DNA of 64,000 nucleotides, from assembly GCA_023375675.1 (NCBI GenBank), contig JALQBC010000003.1, positions 868,001-932,000 of the forward strand, written 5' to 3'. The stretch is from Cytospora piceicola. Taxonomy: Eukaryota; Ascomycota; Sordariomycetes; Diaporthales; Cytosporaceae. Positions within the stretch are counted from its first letter, which is position 1. Each line of letters starts with the position of its first letter. The notes beneath the pieces are model-generated. The model ran no database searches, was not told the origin of the DNA, and saw only the letters and a program-made list of their open reading frames with translations. The translations under genes were made by a program, and so were the position numbers. This document shows, piece by piece, positions 57,825 to 64,000 of the stretch.

Positions 57825-59480
57825 ATGGCGGAGAACATTGCTCCCGGCACCCAGCTGCCTCCTCCCCCTCAGACCAACGCTGGCGCTCCCGGATACGAGA
57901 ACGGTCAGAATGGCTCCAACAACCAGAGCCACATGCCGCCTCCTCCTCTGCACATCCCCGCCAATACCAACCCAATCCCGACCGCCGTTACCTCGCCCAT
58001 GACGGGCAATAATATGCAGTCCCCCGGCAGTGCCGGTGCCTTCATTCGGCGCGCCGCTCCTGAGCCCAACAAGCGAGCTCTATACGTTGGTGGCTTGGAC
58101 CCTCGCGTCACTGAGGATGTTCTGCGTCAGATCTTCGAGACTACGGGTCACGTCCAGAACGTCAAGATTATCCCCGACAAGAACGTAAGTAACACAGGAG
58201 GACCCTTCTGGCATTGGCCCATGGGGACAGCTTGCTGACTGGTGTTTCCTAGGCAAAGGGATACAACTATGGCTTCGTTGAGTACGATGACCCTGGCGCA
58301 GCCGAGCGTGCTATGCAAACTTTGAACGGCCGTCGTGTTCACCAGATGGTGCGTCTATTGGAAACGTCGAACTATACTTGCTCCGGAAGCTAATTGATGT
58401 ATAGGAGATCCGTGTCAACTGGGCCTATCAGTCCAACACGTCTAACAAGGAGGATACTTCGAACCACTTCCACATTTTCGTTGGTGACTTGTCGAACGAA
58501 GTCAACGATGAGGTCCTCATGCAGGCCTTCTCTGCTTTCGGCTCGGTTTCCGAGGCCCGTGTTATGTGGGATATGAAGACTGGCCGGTCTCGAGGCTACG
58601 GCTTTGTTGCGTTCCGCGACCGTCCCGAGGCCGAAAAGGCATTGAGCTCCATGGACGGCGAGTGGCTAGGTTCCCGTGCGATTCGCTGCAACTGGGCCAA
58701 CCAGAAGGGCCAACCCTCGATCGCCCAGCAGCAAGCCATGCAGTCGATGGGGATGACCCCGACCACCCCCTATGGCCACCATCACTTCCCTACCCATGGA
58801 GTCCACAGTTACGATATGATCGTCAACCAGACTCCTGCCTGGCAGACGACCTGCTATGTTGGAAACTTGACCCCGTACACGACACAGAACGACCTGGTTC
58901 CTCTGTTTTCGAACTTTGGCTACGTTGTTGAGTCGCGCTTCCAGGCTGATCGCGGCTTTGCTTTCATTAAGATGGATTCTCATGAAAATGCGGCTATGGC
59001 AATTTGCCAGCTTAACGGTTATAATGTTAATGGTAGACCCCTGAAGTGCAGCGTAAGTTGAGCCCCCCCCCTCACGTCGAACAATCACTGCATACTTACT
59101 AACCTTCCACCAGTGGGGCAAGGACAAGACTCCCAACCCACAGGCATTCGATCCCAACCAGGCGTACAGCCCCCAGAGTGCTCAGGCACCAGGCTTCCCT
59201 GGAACCCCTTCCCAATACTTCCCCCAGTACGGTGGTGAGTGATATTATGATTTCCGTCCCCATCCAATTTCAGCATGTCGCTGACGGTTTTGTAGCAACT
59301 CAATACGGGCAGCAGGGTAACTACGGCGGTCCTGCGGCTCAATCCCCTGCTGGCTATGGGCCTCAGATGGGCTTCAGCGGCCCACCCAGCGCCGGTGGCT
59401 ACGGACGTGGCCAACAGCCTCCCAATGCCCAGTGGGCGCCTCCACAGGGACCTAACGCTGGCTACGGTTACCAGGGTTAA
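57825..59480 (+). CDS. PUB1: PUB1/TIA-1-like poly(U) RNA-binding protein
   Basis: Five exons: 57825-58184, 58253-58348, 58405-59052, 59114-59234 and 59296-59480, giving 469 aa. Three RNA-recognition motifs are present. RRM1 starts near residue 84 (RALYVGGLDPRVTEDVLRQI; RNP1 KGYNYGFVEY across intron 1). RRM2 starts near 174 (HIFVGDLSNEVNDEVL; RNP1 RSRGYGFVAF). RRM3 starts near 299 (TTCYVGNLTPYTTQNDLVPL; RNP1 DRGFAFIKM). The ends are low in complexity, Pro/Asn-rich before RRM1 and Gly/Gln/Tyr-rich after RRM3. This is the layout of yeast Pub1 and animal TIA-1, which bind U-rich mRNA and act in mRNA stability and stress granules. The Q/G/Y-rich tail is a likely condensation-prone region. Introns fall between RNP elements, and several are in phase zero, so exon skipping would keep the frame. 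Confidence 0.96.
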
Positions 59481-61582
59481 TCGGGTCGAGCCAGACCGAT
59501 GTCTTCTTGCATCCCCGCGCCTGCTCTCACGAAGCGTGTTTGGCATTTTATATACGCCGAAGGAGGATCGCAGCGTGCTTTCCTCATGTCGGTGGGGCCG
59601 AGGTCCAATCACCTTTCTCGTGCGTTCCAAGACTTTTTTGTAGGATTTTGAAGCATTTGTTGCAGAGCGTGGGAACGGTTGAACAATCTCTACTTTCGTG
59701 TTTAGGGCATTGACGCCGGGCGGTTTCGGTTATGTTCATTTCTAAGTGACGGATCATACGCAGGGATTTCACTTCACATGTATTCCACAGTTCCACAGCA
59801 GAACTGTCCAGTTTTTTGTCCGGTCGTACTTCCAGGCGCTCTCATTTCCTGTCCAGTTCCCTGTCCAAAAATCGTCAGGTTGTGTTCGTGTTGTTCCATC
59901 CACTGGATATGATGATTATGATGTTTCTCGGTTGTTGCAGGAAGGGCTGGCTTACTGTTCGCTTGTTCACACACTGGCAGGTGGGCAGCCATGTTGGTAT
60001 CTGCATATGAATGATGTCCTGGGATGACTTTACGAAACTCTGCTTCTTATCGCGAATTTGACATTATTTCCCCTTGGGGATGTCTACTTATTGTTGGCAG
60101 AGGAAACATTGCACGAGGTATAGGGCCTTGAACATGTCCGGTATGAGTGATAGGTGGGCAATATTGATTGCGGCCGTGTTAGATAAGAGCGAGGACCTAG
60201 TAGGCAGATGAAAGCAGACTGACTGTACGAGGAATAATGATAGTCTGCTGTCCGTTGGTTGGGACGGCCCGATGCTGCGACCGGTTTGCTGTAGCCTGCT
60301 TGCGCTTCGTGAGATGACTGGAAGTAACCCACCTCATGTTTTGTCAACGAATGCAGACGCCAAGGGCAAGATTGCCTCTGGCTCGGTATGGTGATTGGTG
60401 AGTATTATTGCATGTGTGAGCAAATTCCCAGCACATGTAGATCGAACAAGTCGCATCCGTTCACTACAGTTTGAAAAGCCAGTCATGATGTGTGGACACC
60501 GGCGTTGAGGCGTGTGAGGCAGTGAGGGTAGCATCAGTTGTACCGTGTACGGAATAAATCTGCACCCCACTGACGCTGTAGATTGATGCACGTGTGTAAA
60601 TCAATTGATGCATCAAACACTGCTGATGAGATGGGGCACTGTGCGACATCCAGACAATGCCAGATGAACATCCAGGTGTCAGGATCCAGGTGATAGGATC
60701 CAGGTGATAGGATCCATAGATGGGCTGGTGTCACTGTTAGTGCCCAACTTAACTTACTCAGCCCGCCATCCTACAGTACCTAGCACCCCTGCGTAGGTTC
60801 CGTAGGGGCGTAGGTAGCTGTATCCGTGCTGAACCATGCAGGCCTTCAGCAACTCACCCCGCCCGCCCTCGTCTGTTCTAGGCTTGGTGCGTGCCTGGTT
60901 GCCCTTGCTCACTCCCACCAAGACCTGTCACCCCCAGCTGCCAGCTGCCCGTGCTGCCGTGGTGCTCCCTCCAGACAGGCATTCCAGGCCAAAAGCAGTT
61001 CCACACATTTCAAACCTTGGAAAGCCCTCCCCCAGTTCCCCCAATCCAAACAACATCGTCAGCACTCCCAAGACCTCGCGTCCCTCCTGACTGATATATT
61101 GTTCCTCGGTCTTGTACATTCATTTGCATAATGAATATCTAGATCGACTAGACACGGGATTTCCCTCGATACTCCTTGGGCGTTAGTGCCCAATCCAGCT
61201 TCCGCTGGTCCCAATCTCCGTCCAGGTCAAGTCCTTCTACAATAGTACAGTACGGCTCTTGTCCCTCTGGTGTCATTGCCTCCCAGCCCACTTTTTGTTC
61301 GCCTAACCACACCTGGGAGCCAACGGCAACCTTGGAACATTTGGATTGCTGCCCGCCCGTTGTGTTGTTCCCAGGGTCTGCATTCTGAGCGCTTGCTTCA
61401 TCTATCTCTCGACAAAGAAAGCCAGGTCAACAACGCCGGTAGATAGCCCGAGCGACATCGACCATCACCATCACCAGTGTGGCCGACTTACTCTTCCTTC
61501 CCCGATCCCTCCACGACACCTTGCCATCGTGCAACGACGTCGATCTCGATAGCGACATCCACGTCATCGACGAACCGCAGCC
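59481..61582. other. Spacer and 5' region of YAK1
   Basis: No gene is supported. A tandem repeat of AGGATCCAGGTGAT lies at about 60677-60715. The stretch 60880-61580 is CT-rich with several short uninformative frames and probably contains the long 5' leader of YAK1. Confidence 0.5.
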
Positions 61583-64000
61583 ATGGACCAGTGGGGGCCA
61601 GCCTACCACGACCCTGCTGGCGCATCGAGGAGATACAATGGCAATGACCAGATGAGTCCTAGAGGCTTCCCTGCCCAGCAAGGTCAAGCGCCAGTCCAGG
61701 CGCCTGCAGGTTTCAAATACGAGCAATATCAGGGCACCCTCAGTTCACATGCTTCTCCTAATCCCGCGACCTCGCCTATCACCACCCCGCAGCTCCGCGA
61801 CAACAACGGCGACGTCGCTATGGCCGACGCAAATGACCCCTACTCAAGCATGAGGATGCCTATGCGACCCCATCAATCGCAACACATCTCCAGCAGCAGC
61901 CGGTCATCTACTCTGCACTCCCCGCAGGAGCCCTCCGCTGCTGCCCAACGATACTCCCCTATGGAAGTACTCTCCCCAACCTCCCCATACGCGAAAGCTG
62001 GAGGTAGCCAGTTTTCCGCCCCTCCCACGTCGCGACAGTCGCCGACCAGGTCTGCCGATTACCACTCACCACAAAGCCCCTACTACCAGGGCGGCCGGCA
62101 ATCAACACAGCAGCTGCCGCCAATGGCGTCCTTCCCCGCCGCCACCGAACAATTTTCACAGCTCGGCGTCGCGAGTCCCAGGGGGGAGAGTTGGCAAAAT
62201 GACCCAACTTCACCTCGAAGGATGGCCTCTATGTCAGCAGGTCCGGTGGTAAACAAGGGCCCGGTACCCGAGTTCAGGAAAATCAGGACATCGCAAGACC
62301 TCAGACCGAGGGTCATCGCGCAGCCGCCATTCCGGCGAGCGAATCCAGAAGGCGGTTTTATTAGTGTAAGAGCTTCCCAACCTCTCCGGATCCCACGGTC
62401 GATGTGGCGAGCTGACGAAGGTGCGGCAGCCCCTTCAAGCCCTGACCGTTCACCTGCCGGCGACGTACCGGATATGCAACCCGAGCTTCAAGTACGAATC
62501 ATCCCGAAACCCCCGGAGAGTTCTTACGAAGCCGAGCAAAGGCTGCAAGAACGACGGCTACGACAATGAGGACAGCGATTACATTCTATACGTCAACGAT
62601 ATCCTCGGCTCTGAGGAAGCAGGCCATAAGTGAGTTCATCTCAAGTGCTATCGCAGAGACACCATTAGCTAACCGTTCATCACAGGAATCGGTATTTGAT
62701 CTTGGACGTTTTGGGTCAGGGAACATTCGGCCAGGTCGTCAAATGTCAGAATCTGAAAACCCAGGAGGTTGTTGCTGTGAAGGTTATCAAGAACCGCACT
62801 GCGTACTTCAACCAGAGTATGATGGAGGTCTCTGTCCTGGACCTGGTAGGTTACCTCGAGACCGCACAGACGTGATGGGTGTGCATCGCTGACGATCATT
62901 TCAGCTCAACACCAAGCTTGACAAGAACGATGATCATCATCTGCTGAGGTTGAAGGACACTTTCATTCACAAACAACACTTGTGTCTCGTGTTCGAGCTC
63001 CTCAGTGTCAACCTGTATGAGTTGATCAAGCAGAATCAGTTCCGGGGCCTTAGTACGACTTTGGTCAGGGTCTTTGCGCAGCAACTCCTGAACGGCTTGG
63101 CCCTCCTGAACAAGGCACGCCTGATTCATTGCGATCTGAAACCCGAAAACATTCTGCTGAAAAACCTCGAGAGCCCGATCATCAAGATCATCGACTTCGG
63201 TTCAGCTTGTGACGAACGACAGACCGTGTATACTTACATCCAATCGAGGTTCTACCGGTCGCCTGAGGTGTTACTGGGCCTGCCGTATTCTTCAGCAATC
63301 GACATGTGGTCGCTCGGTTGCATCGTTGTCGAGCTGTTCCTTGGCTTGCCGTTGTTCCCTGGCTCGTCCGAGTACAACCAAGTTTCGCGAATTGTCGAGA
63401 TGCTCGGCAATCCACCGAACTGGATGATCGAGATGGGCAAGCAGGCTGGCGAGTTCTTTGAGAAACGACAAGACGAATTTGGCCGCCGCACGTACCACCT
63501 CAAGAGTATGGAGCAGTACTCGCGAGAACACGGCACGAAGGAACAACCTAGCAAGAAGTATTTCCAGGCCGAGACGTTGCCCGAGATCATCAAGTCCTAC
63601 CCCATGCCCCGAAAGAACATGAAGCCAATCGAGATCGAGCGAGGTACGTCCATCAGCCCAGCCCGTGCACCGACACGCCGGTCACTGACTTTTCACAGAG
63701 ATGAACAACCGAATAGCATTCATAGACTTTGTACGAGGTCTCCTCACGATCAACCCCTTGGAAAGGTGGTCACCGCAGCAGGCTAAGCTCCACCCATTCA
63801 TCACCCAAACCAAGTTCACCGGACCTTTCGTGCCGCCCATGAACTTGAAGGCAAGCTCCCTGAACAGGTCACCTGCACCTGGCACGCAACAACAGCAACA
63901 GGCGGAGGCGATAAGCAAACAGAGGGCGCAAGCTGCTCAGGCACAAGCCAACTCGGCAGCCCAGGGGGCCTACTCCATGGCCACTGGGCAATACCAGACA
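61583..64000 (+). CDS. YAK1: DYRK-family protein kinase YAK1 (3' end outside the window)
   Basis: Exons 61583-62365, 62430-62629, 62686-62845, 62905-63643 and 63699 to the window end; at least 728 aa, incomplete. The N-terminal 260 residues are Ser/Pro/Gln-rich. The Yak1 homology box is rebuilt by splicing (ISPLQALTVHLPATYRICNP, then NDGYDNEDSDYILYVND). The kinase domain starts near 331: glycine loop GQGTFGQVVK, Lys360 in AVKV, catalytic HCDLKPEN with Asp458, Lys460 and Asn463, DFG at 478-480, and the DYRK activation-loop YTY at 490-492, which is autophosphorylated in the family. RFYRSPEVLLG and the GLLTINPLERWSP subdomain XI follow. Yak1 restrains growth downstream of PKA and TORC1. A Gln/Ala-rich tail begins before the sequence ends. 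Introns are 55-64 bp. Confidence 0.97.

Overview
The window is nuclear DNA from a filamentous ascomycete (Pezizomycotina, most likely a Sordariomycete). Supporting signs are many short introns (50-110 bp) with GTRNGT donors, CTNAC-type branch sites and YAG acceptors, a 2EXR-domain protein, a Zn2Cys6/Fungal_trans regulator, a fungal DUF4112 protein, and a mixture of highly conserved housekeeping genes with long gene-poor spacers. I rebuilt 20 protein-coding genes exon by exon, and every splice junction was checked for reading phase. One of them, a 75-aa complex I subunit, is spread over four tiny exons.

Layout: 1-1776 is a spacer. 1777-3739 (+) is a CorA-like membrane protein. 4001-5779 (-) is coatomer delta (RET2). 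6546-9218 (+) is an acidic protein with pentapeptide repeats. 12099-13763 (+) is a NIPA-type Mg2+ transporter. 14881-15747 (+) is a DUF4112 protein. 16610-17619 (-) is ribosomal protein uS3, divergent from 18421-20858 (+), the myotubularin phosphatase YMR1. A 225-codon open frame continues in YMR1 phase behind its TAG. 22165-24711 (+) is APC4 and 25069-26322 (-) a 2EXR protein. After a 3.6 kb gap come a four-TM protein (29894-30639, +) and a MIF-fold protein (31883-32981, +), then after another gap the Rag GTPase GTR2 (35508-36816, +). 37797-41379 (-) is a six-exon Zn2Cys6 regulator. CSN1 (44767-46487, +), PRP18 (46711-47820, -), SAP18 (48312-49155, +) and an NDUFB4-like complex I subunit (49408-49869, -) form the densest block. 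Next come a GTT1-like glutathione transferase (51174-52106, +), an LCAT-like hydrolase (53473-56028, +), the three-RRM protein PUB1 (57825-59480, +) and the DYRK kinase YAK1 (61583 to beyond the window end, +).

The genes do not form a pathway cluster. They cover vesicle coats (RET2), phosphoinositide and TORC1 signalling (YMR1, GTR2, YAK1), ubiquitin control (APC4, CSN1), RNA processing (PRP18, SAP18, PUB1), translation (uS3) and respiration. There is no sign of a secondary-metabolite cluster.

The most unusual items are in the spacers. 50048-50605 has the complete anatomy of a tRNA-derived SINE on the minus strand: a 16-bp target-site duplication, a tRNA-like head with A and B boxes, a body packed with hairpins, and a (CA)n tail. 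A palindromic TACCTAGGTA-type motif recurs in almost every long spacer and, as far as I could see by eye, never inside a CDS. YMR1 is followed in phase by a long ATG-poor open frame, suggesting readthrough or alternative splicing.
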